NCBI GenBank assembly: GCA_029215795.1
Contig: JARDYH010000007.1
Coordinates: 93,263,263-93,327,262, forward strand
Source: Anniella stebbinsi
Lineage: Eukaryota; Chordata; Lepidosauria; Squamata; Anniellidae
Length of the DNA: 64,000 nt
Direction: 5' to 3'
Shown: positions 43,600 to 55,439 of the stretch, in pieces
Layout of the letters: each line of letters opens with the position of its first letter
How positions within the stretch are numbered: position 1 is the first letter of the stretch
The notes under the pieces: model-generated
What the model was told of the DNA's origin: nothing
What the model saw: only the letters and a program-made list of their open reading frames with translations
The model's database searches: none
Made by a program: the position numbers and the translations under genes

Positions 43600-43935
43600 T
43601 GGGGTGGGTGAGATGGTAGGAGGTCTGTGCCGTGAGAGAGGGCCTTTTCCACAGTGGCCCCACACCTGTGGAATCAGTTGCCATCATTGTCTGCCAGGCT
43701 CCATCATTGCAGGCTTTTAAGAAGGCCCTGAAGACTTACTGGTTTACACTGGCCTTCCCCAGATTATGTCTTATCACATTGGGTTGTAGCAGCAATTGTG
43801 CTGTAGGTTCTGTCTTACACTGGTCTTTGTTGTTTTTGAAACATTTGCTGTTTGTATTAGTGCATCTTTTTTTTATTATATTAATTTTATTGTTGTATGC
43901 CACTTCTGCCCTGAACGCCAGCCTAGAAATATTTT
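43600..43935 (+). repeat. L2-type LINE 3' end
   Basis: GAGAGAGGGCCTTTTCCACA, GGAATCAGTTGCCATCATTG, CTTTTAAGAAGGCCCTGAAG and GCCACTTCTGCCCTGAACGC. Shares GAAGGCCCTGAAGACTT with the copy at 44120. Confidence 0.75.
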
Positions 43936-44119
43936 AAACTTTTTTTTGTTTTGTTTTTAAACATCTTGCCCATTGCCGTTCTGTCTGGTTGCGATTTTCC
44001 AGAGTAAAATCCGAGCCTTTAAAATCCAGGGAATCCCTTGCAACTGTCAGAGCACTGCAGGTCTGTCCTTGATCAGGTCTTGGCTGCCTGCCTGAACAAT
44101 GCTGTTTTCACTTTCTCCC

Positions 44120-44400
44120 TCCCAGGATCTGCCACAGTTTCTTTTCTGCCAGGCCCCAGCATGGCAGGCTTTTAAGAAGGCCCTGAAGACTTCCTTCTTT
44201 ACTCTGTCCTCCCCTGCTTGTGTTTTATCCTACTGGGTTGTAGCTACAGCTGTGTTGTAGGGTCTGTCTCTTGCTGCCTTTATGAACGCATCTTTTTTAA
44301 AATTATGATTGTTATTATTATATGCATTTTATCATTGTACGCCACCTTGGGTGGGCTCCTTAACTGAAAGGCGGCTCACAAATATTTTAAATAATAAGAA
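44120..44400 (+). repeat. L2-type LINE 3' end, second copy
   Basis: GCAGGCTTTTAAGAAGGCCC, ACTGGGTTGTAGCTACAGCT and GTACGCCACCTTGGGTGGGC to AATAATAAGAAATAAA. It is in the same orientation as the copy 520 bp upstream. Confidence 0.78.
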
Positions 44401-45269
44401 ATAAACAAGGATCTTCCGATATAAACTCTGACAGTGGGGTAGGCAAGAGAGGGGGGGAGGCTGTTGGGATTATTTAGTAATGATGTATCCTGTTAGAAAG
44501 GCAATTAGCAGAGAAAAACAAAAAGGCAAAACAGAAGGAGTTCTTACCCATCCTGCATGCACACAGGCTATCTTAGCACAGTAAAGGAGACCACACCCTT
44601 CTTCAACGAAGGAAAGAAAATAGTCTTACTCACAAATATTTTTGCATGTACAACACAGTTACAGTGTAGAGTTTCAAAAGTCTGTTCAGTCTATTTTGTG
44701 TTCTGTTAGACCAGCAGGAGCAAGAGGGCAAACACATGTGCTCCTAGCAATGGAGGTCAGAGAGAGGGAAGGAGAGAGAGGGAGGTGGGGGAAGGAAGGG
44801 GAGGAGCAAAAGGAAGAAATCACAGGAAACCACACTGTAGGCTATAGAGATCCTAAGGCTAGCTATAATCAAAATTCCCGTGAATCAACTAAATGCAACA
44901 CTGCCTCCTTTCAGTAACTTGCGGATGAAGTTGCAATATTCCCAACAGAGCCAACGGTAACAAGAAATGGATATGACCAAACATACTGACGTGTTCTCCC
45001 CTTCTTTTCCACTGTGGAGGATTAAGAGCTTCTATGGCCATGGCTTCATGAAGAGGTTGGGACTTGGGGTGAGGCTTGAAAGATGCATGAGAGTCAGCAT
45101 CTGTGAGAGAGACCATGATAAGAGGAGGGGGGCTCTGAAGGCAATTCAGAAATGGAGTTTGCTGCCATTCTCCCCTCTGATGGGGCGAGGATGCTGTTTT
45201 TGCCCAGTTTCCATTTTGGGAAGCCCCAGAAGCCTCTTCAGGGAGCTGTCTATATGCCCTGCATACCCC
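44401..45269. other. No assignable gene
   Basis: GA-rich 44755-44820. The 157-codon minus-strand frame (44889-45362) enters repeat family V and is not supported. Confidence 0.45.
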
Positions 45270-45440
45270 GTGGTGGCTGCACAGTGGTGCTGTGTTGTTT
45301 ATACAACGCAGCCACCAACTCACAGCCACACGGGCTTCTTCCCCCCCCCCCCGAAACTGCACGCTCTAAACATTGCCAACTTACGGTGACTTTTTTTTTG
45401 CTGTGAGGTCACCACCTTCTTTCTGCCGTCTGTCGGTGGT
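45270..45440. repeat. Interspersed repeat family V, copy 1
   Basis: GTGGTGCTGTGTTGTTTATA, CAACGCAGCCACCAACTCAC and a C-run. The order matches 62155-62230 and loosely 58110-58200. Confidence 0.6.
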
Positions 45441-45647
45441 GACCTCACTTTGGGGTGAAGCTGGGGGCGTTCCTGAGGGCGGGTTGAGGTCCAGGGTAGA
45501 TCATGGTAAGCTGGGAAGGCAGCACAGAGGGCAGGGGGCGGGCTCGACAACCCAAATGGCTGCTGCTGTTGCAGCTTTGTCGGCCGGAAAGCCCGCTCTC
45601 CCTCCTGCAATCAAGATGCTGCGGGGTTTTGAGGGAATGAGCAGCCA

Positions 45648-45778
45648 AAGCGTCAAGACACGGCCTGCTCCGGATTTCAGTCAGAACTCTAAAGGAGCTC
45701 TCCCAGGTGACTGGTTCCGATTGAACCCCAGAGTGGATTCACCCCCCACTGACACCGGAGCCACCAGCCTCCACTGCA
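45648..45778. mobile_element. hAT-like MITE family Q, 5'-truncated
   Basis: TTTCAGTCAGAACTCTAAAG, GAGTGGATTCACCCCCCACT and GGAGCCACCAGCCTCCACTG; the left CAGTGGAGG end is missing. Confidence 0.75.
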
Positions 45779-45904
45779 TGGAGGGGAGACAGGAAGAGAT
45801 GCTGATGCCCCTCCCCCGCCCTGTCTTGTGGGGCAGGTCGGAGCAGAAGCTGGAGCTGCTTTCAGGAACGCTTATTGCGATTCCAGACTGTGCAGGGACT
45901 GTGA

Positions 45905-46025
45905 CTCAGCATTCCCCAACTAGGTTCTCTCCAGACAGGTTGGACTGCAATTCCCATCATGCTGGCTGCAAGTGATGGGTCTTGCAATGCAACTCATTCT
46001 GGAAGGCACCTGGTTGGGAAAGGCT
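45905..46025. mobile_element. Family R MITE, diverged
   Basis: CAGCATTCCCCAACTAGG and GGACTGCAATTCCCATCATG, then GGAAGGCACCTGGTTGGGAA. Confidence 0.65.
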
Positions 46026-48139
46026 GCTGTAACCTGATTCCCCTTCACGTAGTGACTTCCTGAAGGCCAGGAGAAGGCGGGCCTCTCCTCCATTTCTGCA
46101 TGTGCTATTCAGGCCCTGATTGGTCCCAGGCGAGCTCCCGGAATGTCCAGGAGCCTCAAATAGACTTCCTGCCTCTGGGAAAAGTGCAAGTCCTGCAGGT
46201 GCTTCCAGGTGGTGCTTCTGTTGTGCAATGGCTCTGTCTAAATCCTGGAATTCTACACAATGGCCAGACGGCACCTACCACGTGCAACCATCCCGTGTTT
46301 TCTCATCACTTCTTCCTTCTTTTTTTTCTTACCAAAGAAGATCCCTTCAGGAATCAGGAGAGAAAAATGGAATAGCTGCAAACATCTTTTGTTGGGTAGC
46401 GCTAGGTGCAGCCCATGCAGAGGCAGCCCAGACATTCCGCTGATGACCCACCACTGCCTGCTGCTTAGGATTCCGCCCTCCTCCTCCTCCTCCTCCTCCT
46501 CTGTTGGATGCCCTGGCCTGCTCAGCCCAGCTTCCTTTCCCTTCCCCTCCCCCCTTGTCTTCTCCATACTTTCCGGAGGGAGATAGGAGTTCTGATCACA
46601 TGACCAATTAAGGGTAAGGGTTCCCAATCCTTTTGGGTTTGTGGGCACTCTCACAAATTGGCTGCCACAATGGGCATGGCCAGTCTCAAAACACTTATTT
46701 CTCAGAAGGCAAACTGGAGAGGCTGAAAGAAAATTACCCAAGAACCTAACCTCAAGGCTGAGCTGGGATCTGAGCTCCAAAACCACTCTTTTGGAGTCAA
46801 ATAAAGATAGGCAAAGCAGTACTTTGCTTTGCAGAATCTTAGTTTTTAAAAAGATAATTAAAAAAAACACCTAAAGAAAGAAAATAAAATACAAATATGG
46901 ACAGACAGGAAGCCTGGTGGACACCAAGAGAGGTGTTTGTGGGTGCATTGATGCTCACGGGCACCATGTTGGCTTGGCTCTTCTGCATTCTGCAGGCAGG
47001 CTCCACATGGAAGAGCTGATGGAGGTTGCGGATAGGTCCTGCCTCCACAATTACGCCCACCCCTCCAGGGTTCAGGGTTCCCTGATTGGTTGCACGAAGA
47101 GGCCTTTAGACCTCTCCTCACAAAGGGGAAACTTTAAGATGTTTCACGGTCTTGTGCTTTGCTAGATTTCCGTCTTTGCCATTCCAGTCTGTCTGTAAAT
47201 TCTAATCCAGGTGTCTCTCGCTCAGATGGTAGGCAAAGAAGCTCAATGGCCAGCCTGCCCTGCAATGGGAGCGGGTTGCCAGGAGCCTTGCTGGGACACA
47301 ACGTAAGTCCCTCTCCATTCACAGCTCCTGCCTGGCTTCCTCACTGGTTGGCACAGATAGCTATATATAAATGCCTGGCTACTGGGAACACAGTGAAGAA
47401 CATTCTGCTGCTGGGATTCTTTTACACCCCTTCTGGCTGAAGCTTGGCTGCCCCCCGCCTCTTACCTTACACTCACACCTGTTTCTTTGAATTCTGCTCC
47501 CTGTTTGAGCCTACCTGAGTATAGCCATTGAATCCCACACCCATCATCCTCTTGACCCAACTTAGCTCTTGACCTAACATCCAGGCCAGTTGCTGTCTTC
47601 TGACCAACCTCTTCAGTTGAAACTTACAAATAATGCAAAGAGGGCCTTCTTACTCACAGCCTTGGAGCTTCTTAACTCCCAGGGGATGGAGCGGGAAACT
47701 TAGACAAGGCAGCTGCTCTTTGGAAATCAAAGATTGCTCTTTGGCATGTCACATTCTCCTTCTCTGAGGCTTTGGAGGCTTTCTGGTCTCAGGAATGCGC
47801 CTTCCCAGTCCCAGGGGCGTTCAGCCCAAAGGCACATCCCCTATACAGCCAACACGAGGCGGGAACAGCCACAGGCATGCGGCTGGGTCACACAAGGATG
47901 GAAATCTCAAAGTGTTGGGGCCAGAAATGGACACCTTCTCCTGGAGACACAAAAGCAAACACAACACCTCTTAAATACCCCTAACTTGTCAGGAGGCAAA
48001 ATCCCTGAGTTAAACCTTGATCTTTTGCTTTTTCCCTCACGAATCTGCTCTTTCACGACATGCCCATGTTCTATCGGATCTGCTACAACACAGCCAGGGC
48101 AATGCATAGGCCACCACATCCCTGTATAAGCGTCCTTTG
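46026..48139. other. No assignable gene; (CCT)n at 46479-46502
   Basis: Eight CCT units at 46479-46502. No exon signal I would trust; open frames up to 205 codons on the minus strand (46253-46870) run through the repeat and are unsupported. Confidence 0.45.
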
Positions 48140-48407
48140 TAGGGTGACCATATGGAATGGAGGACAGGGCTCCTGTATCTTTAACAGTTGTGTAGAAAAG
48201 GGACTTTTAGCAGGTGTCATTTGTATGCCTGCAGCACCGGGTGAAATTCCCTCTTCATCGCAACAATTAAAGCTATAGGAGCCCTGCCCTCTTTTGCACC
48301 TGGTCACTCTAGTATAGCTCCTGCGGCTTTAACTGTTGCAATGGAGAGGGAATTTCACCAGGTGTTGCAGGCATACAAATGACATCTGCTGAAATTCCCT
48401 TTCCAAT
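48140..48407. mobile_element. Palindromic MITE family P, right end lost
   Basis: TAGGGTGACCATATGGAATG start, full internal alternation to TGAAATTCCCTTTCC, then the CR1 3' tail begins. The terminal ~60 bases are missing, so either the CR1 inserted here or the join is a deletion. Confidence 0.85.
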
Positions 48408-49128
48408 CAGAATCATAGAATCATTGAATAGTAGAGTTGGAAGGGGCCTTTAAGGCCATCAAGTCCAACCCCCTGCTCAATGCAGGAATCTACCTTAAAG
48501 CATCCCTTGCAAATGGTTGTCCAGCTGCCTCTTGAATGCCTCTAATGTGGGAGAGCTCACGACTTCCCTAGGTAATAGGTTCCATTGTTGTATTGCTCTA
48601 ACAGTCAGGAAGTTTGTCCTGATGTCCAGTCGGAATCTGGCTTCCTGTAACTTGAGCCCATTATTCTATGTCCTGCACTCTGAGTTGATCGAGAAGAGAT
48701 CCTGGCCCTCCTCCGTGTGACAACCGTTCAAGTATTTGAAGAGTGCTATCATGTCTCCCCTCAATCTTCTCTTCTCCAGGCTAAACATGCCTAGTTCTTT
48801 CAATCCCTCCTCATAGGGCTTTGTTTCCAGACCCCCTAATCATCCTCGTTGCCCTCCTCTGAACACGCTCCAGATTGACTGCATCCTTCTTGAAGTGTGG
48901 TGCCCAGAACTGGATGTAATATTCAAGATGAGGCCTAACCAGTGCCGAACAGAGGGGAACCAGTACCTTACACAATTTGGAAGCTATACTTCTATTAATG
49001 CAGCCCAACATAGCATTTGCTTATTTTGCAGCCGCATCACACTGTTGGCTCATATTCAGCTTGTGATCTACAACAATTCCAAGATCCTTCTCGCTTGTAA
49101 CTGTGCATTGGGTTTCTGTTTCCTAGCG
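48408..49128 (-). repeat. CR1 LINE 3' end, antisense
   Basis: Starts with the complement of the ATTCTATGATTC tail (GAATCATAGAATCATTG), then the same series as 31560-32462 (minus-strand [39 protein letters not shown]). It ends near GTAACTGTGCATTGGGTTTC. Confidence 0.93.
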
Positions 49129-49712
49129 AAGTTGTGCTATAAAATGCCTACTAGGGGGCGCTGTCCATTCAACTGCATTGAGGCTGTACAAATCACGTGG
49201 TCACTGCTCTTTTCCTCATGTAATTACAGCTCACTGCAGAAACGGAAGAGAAGCAGGAAGCAGAGCAACTGTAAGGGAACAGGATTTTTCCCCAATCTGA
49301 AGGAACCCAAAGGAAGTTTCCTAGTACACAGTGCAAGCTACATTGTCAGAGGAAAAGCACACCTCGTTTTCAACATCAAGGGTGAGCTACATTGACCACT
49401 CTACAACCCTGCGGGGCCGCATCACTCCACCGACGGAAGTGGCTGCTGCCAAAATCTCAGCAATTCTGCTGAGAAATGAGGCAGGCAGAGTGTACATGGC
49501 TTGCTTGTCAGTGGGGTTGGGCTACTAATAGTGCATCAAAAAGCTGTTGGGCAGGCTGTTGGGAGCCCCATTCTGCAGAAACAGGACACCCAAAGGAGCC
49601 ATTCCCATGCGTCCTGTTTTTTCTACAAAACAAGATCCCGCCTGAAATCGACTCCCTCTCATCTGGAAGCCCCTTTCACCAGCCCGTTATGTGGGGACCT
49701 ATTGAATTAGTC
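49129..49712. other. No assignable gene
   Basis: A 166-codon frame (48895-49395) is the read-through of the CR1 complement and not a gene. Confidence 0.5.
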
Positions 49713-49847
49713 TAGGGATAGGCAATCTGGTGCCCTTCAGATGTTTTGGACTGCAACTCCCATCAGCCCCAGACAGCATGTCCAAGGGTCATGATTATGG
49801 GAGCTGAAGTCCAAAACATCTGAAGGGCACCAGATTGCCTATCCCTG
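49713..49847. mobile_element. Family R MITE, nearly perfect palindrome
   Basis: AGGGATAGGCAATCTGGTGC, CCTTCAGATGTTTTGGACT and the complementary AGTCCAAAACATCTGAAGGG, GCACCAGATTGCCTATCCCT. Pairing continues a few bases outward (AATTAG / GTAATT), which blurs the exact ends. Confidence 0.92.
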
Positions 49848-51894
49848 GAGTAATTGCCTACCCCTGCGTTACTCAGCAGGGCAGGCTTTCTGCACCTGCT
49901 CAGGGGTACTCTTCCCCATTCTCTGTCCACACATTCTGTGCAGGCTGAAACCTGGCCCTGAAAACGAATGCTAGGACTGGCACACTGGACGCCCACAGCC
50001 TGCTGTGCCCTGCCTGTCATGCTCGCGGAGGCACTTGTGCGCTGGAGGTTTCGTTGCAACAATGCAGAAGAGGAAATGCCACTTGCTTACTGGATTGCAC
50101 CAGAGGGTTTCCCCTCCTCCTCTGCTTGGAGCCAGACACTTTCCTTTTCCTGGGCTTTCTGCTGAGCTGGCCAGCTGTTTTACCGCAAACCTCTCTACTT
50201 CTGGCTGTTTCTGCTGCCTTTGGGGGAATTCCCCATTTCATGTTTTTCTTTCACTATGGAGAAGTCTGCCTCCGAGGGCCCAAAATTGTGAAAGTGTGGA
50301 TGGAAACAGAATGCGCAGCATCAGCACGCACACACGCACCCCACTAAGCTGCCTGGAAGTGCCCTTTTGCCAAAGAAGGGACTTTTTGCTGCAGTGACCG
50401 AGGGGGTGGGGGAACCTTCCCCTTTCCAAGCAGCAATTTGCGGCATTTGGACCGCAACAGTCAGAGGGCAAAGGAAAATGGGGCCGAACAAGAGCCCTGC
50501 GGCAGCTGGAAATGGCAGGGCAACGAGTCCCATGGTTGTGAAGCACAAGTGGCGGGTGAAGGGCCAGCCCTACCGTTGGGCAGAGTGAACGGAGCGGGCT
50601 GCAGATGTTAGACAGAGCTACCATCTACCAGCTATTTAATTTGTTGTGATTGCATTTTTACTGCCAGGGAGAGGGAGAGGGGCTTCGAGCTTTCCTGCCT
50701 CATATGCCAGCCCCCCCCCCCCAACCCTGCGCTTGGCATTGGCTACTTTGAGTCAGGGGATGTCGTCATGTGCCGAGTTGGTGCCACTCCGCAGCCAAAC
50801 CCTGTAGTATCTCTGGTGCAGGGTGGTGGCAAGTAATACAGACTGAGGAGGCAGCGCAGGCTTTCTGGCAGCCCTTAGGCCCGCCAGGCCCACCCCATCC
50901 TCTGTCCTGGTGGACCGTGACTAATCAGGGGTCACCGTCTGCCCGGCCATGCCTCCACCTCAACTCAGGAGGGAGAATAGGCAGCAGATGCATCCCTTAG
51001 GTGGGTGGGGACGGGTGCCAGCCATTGCTGCGCCTCAGGGAGCAAAATGTCTAGGATCAGCCCTGAATTGGAGCAGAGCATCTGTTCATTGCATTAGGTC
51101 TCTGGGGTGGAGGGGTCTCCAACCGAGGGCAGGTATGGAAGCCTGGCAGTGAAGGAGGCCTGGCTGTGTGCTCATGAGAGGAGGCAATGACAGCAACACG
51201 CCCCAAGTAGGCTGGCAGCTTTTGAATTGCCAAAAAAGAGGAAATGCATCGCCCATAAAGAGGACAAAAGGGGATGGTGGTTTGTGTGGCCCCATCTATA
51301 CATACAGATGCAAATGTAGAGATGGTGATTATAATTTAAATAGAAATCCAGTCCCACCTGACCATGTAATGGAGGACTGTGACCAGGTGACCCACGTGCC
51401 TGCTGGTCCAAGTGATGGGCAACAGTTCCGATGCTCTGGATCTCAAAATAGGCAGGGGACAGGACAACCCTTCAAGTAGGGAGACCTTCAAATAGAGGAC
51501 CGTCCTCTAAAAAAGAGGCCACATGGCCACACTGTCCATCTTCCATTTTTTATATAACCTGCATATAGGCAGAGTGGGCAGCTAGATTACTTTAGGGGCT
51601 TCTGGACATTCTCATTTTCTTTGGAGTGTCGTGACTAGATCTTCATGGTTAGACACATCTACAGCCCCACGTCATGCAGGCCCAAGAATAATATGAATAC
51701 CATTGGCGTATTTTCGTTTACAGGTGAATTGTTAGTATTGGTTCTCGCTCAACTTTAAGATGTCAGCAGGTCATCAAACTATTTCAAGCTGATTTCAGAT
51801 GACAAATGCAGAGGGGAGGGTTGCGGCTGCACCTGACTCCCATTTTAAAAGAGTTCTTGGGTTGAGTATTCTCTCTTCCACCTGTCTCCCCATA
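49848..51894. other. No assignable gene
   Basis: The second-longest repeat-poor stretch. Several overlapping frames of 60-130 codons have no recognised motif. A C-run is at 50711-50721. Confidence 0.45.
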
Positions 51895-52110
51895 ACATCA
51901 GAAGAACCCTGATGCTGGATCAGACCAAGGCTCCATCTAGTCCAGCACTCTGCTCACATTGTGCAACAGCCACCTCCCACATTTCTTCAGCCAAAAATGC
52001 AGGATTGCCTCTGCATTTTTCAATCCTGCCCGCGGTCTGCAATCCTGCCCACAGGTGCCATGACCGCCAATGATACTGCTGACAAGGGTGGTGCTCCCAG
52101 AGTAATATAG
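51895..52110 (-). repeat. CR1-clade LINE 3' tail (subfamily B), antisense
   Basis: ACATCAGAAGAACCCTGATG, CTGGATCAGACCAAGGCTCC and TCTAGTCCAGCACTCTG are the 3' terminal segment. Confidence 0.78.
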
Positions 52111-52516
52111 CTGACCACACCACCTAGCACAGATTACAGTCTCGGCTAAATGCATCCCTGTGATTTAGCGTGTGCAAAATCCAGCAACTCACAATGACAA
52201 AGGAATGCTTGCTGCTACAAGCAGGTAGGAGACAATCAAATTACGCAGAGGAAAATACCTGTTGCAAGACTGGGGGTCTTAAACTCATGGCAAGTTTGTA
52301 GTGTACCTAACATGTTGTTGATTAACATGATAAGGGTGCAATCTGATGGTAAAAGAGCTGGTACTTGTCTGCCCAACTCCCTTCCTGTGTTGTTGGAATG
52401 CTAAGCAGTCTGCCTGGGGCAGAAAGGGTCATTTTTAGCCACTAAAAATGCATCGGTGAAAGGTGGGCCAGATTGGTTGTTATGAGCACGCCAGATTTTC
52501 TCCCAGAAGAGAAGAC

Positions 52517-52745
52517 ATAGAATCCTCAAGTTGGAGGGTGTCTTGTAGACCATTAGTCCAACTCCCCTGAATCCAAAATAGGGAATAACTAATAATGATT
52601 GGGGGAGGGGGGGTTAATCCAAAAATAGAGCGCTCCCAACAGATGTCTGCCCAACCTTTCCTTGAAGTGAGGGAGAGCCCCCTCTTGCCCCCCTAAGGTC
52701 AAACTATTTGGTCACCTCTTGCCCTGAAGGACTGCCCATACTTTT
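52517..52745 (-). repeat. CR1 LINE 3' end, antisense, first part of a split copy
   Basis: TAGAATCCTCAAGTTGGAGG, GTCTTGTAGACCATTAGTCC and ACCTTTCCTTGAAGTGAGGG are the complement of an older CR1 3' UTR and end. It resumes at 53693. Confidence 0.75.
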
Positions 52746-52779
52746 CATTAAAAGAGCCTAGATGGACCAATACGGGGGG

Positions 52780-52980
52780 GGGGGGGGGGGTAGGGCTTTC
52801 TCAGTGATGGCCCCAATTTATGGAATGCACTTGCTCCCCCCTGCAAATAATAATAACAAAAAGGTGGCACTGTCATTATTAGTTAGTTTGGTTGTTTTTA
52901 ACTTTAAAAACTTATAAAAGAGCAGGCTGTGTTTTATTCATTGCTGTCTCAAAGAATTGATTTGTACTGTTCAGTTTAAA
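52780..52980 (+). repeat. L2-type LINE 3' part inside the split CR1
   Basis: AGGGCTTTCTCAGTGATGGC, TTATGGAATGCACTTGC and TTGATTTGTACTGTTCAG. It resumes at 53556 after a further insertion. Confidence 0.65.
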
Positions 52981-52981
52981 A

Positions 52982-53555
52982 CATAAGAACATAAGAAGAG
53001 TCCTGCTCGATCAGACCGAGAGTCCATCTAATCCAGCACTCCTGTTCACATAGTGGCCAACCAGCTGCTGACCAGGGATCCACAAGCAGGACACGGTGCA
53101 ACAGCACCCTCCAACCCATGTTCCCCAGCAACTGATGTATACAGGCATACTGCCTCTGCTATTGGAGGTAGAATATAGCCGTCAGGACTAGTAGCCATTG
53201 ATATCCTTCTCCTCCAGGAATTTATCCACCCCCAAATTGGTAACCATCAGTATATTTTCTGGAAAATGAATCCCATAGTTTAACTCTGGGCTGTTCTAGT
53301 ATTATGAGAGAGGGAGAAAAATATCTCCCTATCCACATTCTCCACACCATGAATAATTTTGTACACCTCTATCATGTCTCTCCTCCACCTTTTTTCCAAG
53401 CTAAACAATCCCAGCTGTTGTAACCTTCCCTCGTAGGAATTATACTCCAGCCCTTTGATCATTTTAGTTTCCCTTTACTGTGCTTTTTTTTCAGCTCTAC
53501 ACTGTCTTATTTTTAGGTGTGGTGACCAGAACTGTACACAGTATTCCAAACCTTT
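52982..53555 (-). repeat. CR1-clade LINE (subfamily B), antisense, inside the L2 copy
   Basis: ACATAAGAACATAAGAAGAG start of the tail, CAGCACCCTCCAACCCATGT, then minus-strand MIKGLEYNSYEGRLQQLGLF, SLEKRWRRDMIEVYKIIHGV and further 5' GGTGTGGTGACCAGAACTGT. Confidence 0.85.
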
Positions 53556-53692
53556 AAGTGGTGTATGTATTTTAATGATTGAAGAATTTATATATTATTA
53601 TGTTTTATTTGAAAATTGTACACTGTGTTGTGAGGGGTTTTATGTCTTGAAAGGCAGTGTAGAACTTTTTAATTAATAAAGTTAAACATAAA
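53556..53692 (+). repeat. L2-type LINE tail, continuation
   Basis: GTGTATGTATTTTAATGATT, TTGAAAATTGTACACTGTGT, GAAAGGCAGTGTAGAAC and AATTAATAAAGTTAAA continue the 52780 copy. Confidence 0.6.
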
Positions 53693-53855
53693 TAGTTCCC
53701 TTGTCAAACTGCTCTTTCCATTAAGAAGTTTTGCCTAATGTCCAATGGAAATCTACCCATATGTAACTTAAATCTATTGTCTTTAATGGTATTAATAACA
53801 TTAACATTCTAATATTAAATATTCTTACATATGTAATGGTACGTCATGACTCATC
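53693..53855 (-). repeat. CR1 LINE, antisense, second part of the split copy
   Basis: TAGTTCCCTTGTCAAACTGC, AGTTTTGCCTAATGTCCAAT and ATGTAACTTAAATCTATTG continue 52517-52745. Confidence 0.7.
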
Positions 53856-53879
53856 CTTTTTGTATCTTCTCTGTCACAA

Positions 53880-54085
53880 TAATAAAATTGGTATTTGCTT
53901 CTATTGGTATTTAAGAATCTTTTAACTGGGTTTTGGCTTTTATTTTTATCTGCTGGTTTGGCTGCTTTTATTCTTGGTTTTGTATTTTATCAGTTTGTAT
54001 TATTGCTGTAGCCACATTGAGGCAGTTCACAACAGAAGGCAGGTCACAGATTCCACGAGTGAACTAATAAATAACATTTTAAAAA
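53880..54085 (+). repeat. L2-type LINE 3' tail
   Basis: T-rich 3' UTR, then GTAGCCACATTGAGGCAGTT and ACTAATAAATAACATTTT. Confidence 0.55.
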
Positions 54086-54267
54086 TAGAAACTTGCTTTC
54101 TGATCTAAAAGTGGCAGACAGGGTCCCTAGAATAAGATTGAGAAGATTCTACACAAATATGTCCAGGCTGAATGCTCTGCAGCTGAAATGTGGTGGCAGC
54201 AGTGGCCGGGGGGCGGGGGGGGGGGAAGCAGGGAATGCATAGCGCTTGCTCAAAAGCACAATCATTG

Positions 54268-54504
54268 TACAGGTTTATTTATTTGTTACATTTATATCCT
54301 GTTTTTCCTCCAAGGAGCCCAAGGCATGCACATAATTCTCCTCTTCCCCTCCATTTCAGCCTCACAACAACCCTGTGAGGAAGGTTAGGCTCTGAGACAA
54401 CAACAGGCCCAAAGTCACCCGTGAGCTTCAGGGCAGAGTGGGGACTGGAACCCAGGTCTTTTGAGTCCCAGTCCAACACTCTAAGCACTACACCGCAGTG
54501 GCTC
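54268..54504 (-). repeat. Squamate tRNA-derived SINE (Sauria-type), antisense, near full length
   Basis: Read on the minus strand: GAGAGCCACTGCGGTGTAGT (tRNA-like A box), CCTGGGTTCCAGTCCCCA (B box), GGTGACTTTGGGCCTG, AGCCTAACCTTCCTCACAGG and GGATATAAATGTAACAAAT. Its head-body-tail order supports the Sauria-type class, which points to a squamate host. Confidence 0.85.
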
Positions 54505-55229
54505 TCCACAGATGCTCCCTAAGAGTGAGCTCTAAGCCGTGAGGAAGGGGAGCCTTCCCATAGGACCATTCAAAGGCACGGGGCTTTCCGGTGGCATAAA
54601 GAGAGAGGGGGCGCAGTGGCGGGGCCTGATTGCAGAGAGGTCCCTGGTGGAGGAGGAAATGGCCTCTCTCTGGCTGTGAGCCATTTGCTGGGGTCTCTCT
54701 AATCCATGGTTTAGTGGCTGAATGGCAGGTGTGAGTTTGCTGCAGGTAATCTGCAGAGAGGTGATGGACCTCAACCTGCAGCCAATTACTGCTAATCCTG
54801 CACCTGTTCCTGACCCTACAAGGCCTGGAGCAGGGCCTCCATGGCTGTGTTGCAGCAGGGGTAGAGCCACCTCTCCGCTCATGGGACAAGGTGGCTGCGG
54901 GAGATACCTTGGCCCAGCTTTGCTCTCCCTGCTCCGAGCTGTGGAAACATTGGAGTCGTCGTGGGGGATCTGTTCTGGAACTGCAGGGTACAAGCAGCCT
55001 GCCAGTAGTTTAGGGGCACCGCCGGAGCTGTATGTGACCCGAGAGCAGGACCACTCCATTCATCCTCAGTGACCTTGGCAGGAATTTTGGCACGTGCCTC
55101 CCAAGGTATGCTAAACAGACATTTGGGGCAGCCAAATCATAAGATTTGGGATTACAACGTCATCCTAATGTCTCCATTTCGGGACTTCAAAGCACTTGGC
55201 ATACATTTTCTCAGTAATCCTTGCAATGT
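54505..55229. other. No assignable gene
   Basis: GC-rich; open frames on both strands (to 175 codons) lack motifs and splice support. Confidence 0.4.
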
Positions 55230-55401
55230 TAGGGTGGCCCTATGGAAAGGAGGACAGGGCTCCTGTATCTTTAACAGTTCTGTAGAAAAGTGATTTTCAG
55301 CAGGTGACATTTGAATGCACGCAGCACCTGGTGAAATTCCCTCTTCATCACAACCATGAAAGCTACGGGAGACCTGCCCTCTTTTGTATCTGCTCACTCT
55401 A
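55230..55401. mobile_element. Palindromic MITE family P, half-length form
   Basis: TAGGGTGGCCCTATGGAAAG to TGCTCACTCTA, 172 bp. It ends exactly at the TA that marks the centre of full-length copies, so it holds two modules instead of four. An ATC microsatellite starts at once. Confidence 0.8.
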
Positions 55402-55403
55402 CA

Positions 55404-55431
55404 ATCACCATCACCACCATCATCATCATCA
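55404..55431 (+). repeat. (ATC)n microsatellite
   Basis: Imperfect ATC/ACC units. Confidence 0.85.
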
Positions 55432-55439
55432 GATTCAGT

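Noticed and set aside
46253..46870. 205-codon minus-strand frame
   Set aside because: Includes a run of Glu from the CCT microsatellite and has no domain or splice support.
50367..50588. 73-codon basic frame ending in KHKWRVKGQPYRWAE
   Set aside because: Looks protein-like by eye, but there is no promoter, splice signal or recognised relative.
54532..55072. Opposed open frames of 175 and 116 codons
   Set aside because: GC-rich DNA with both strands open and no recognised domain.
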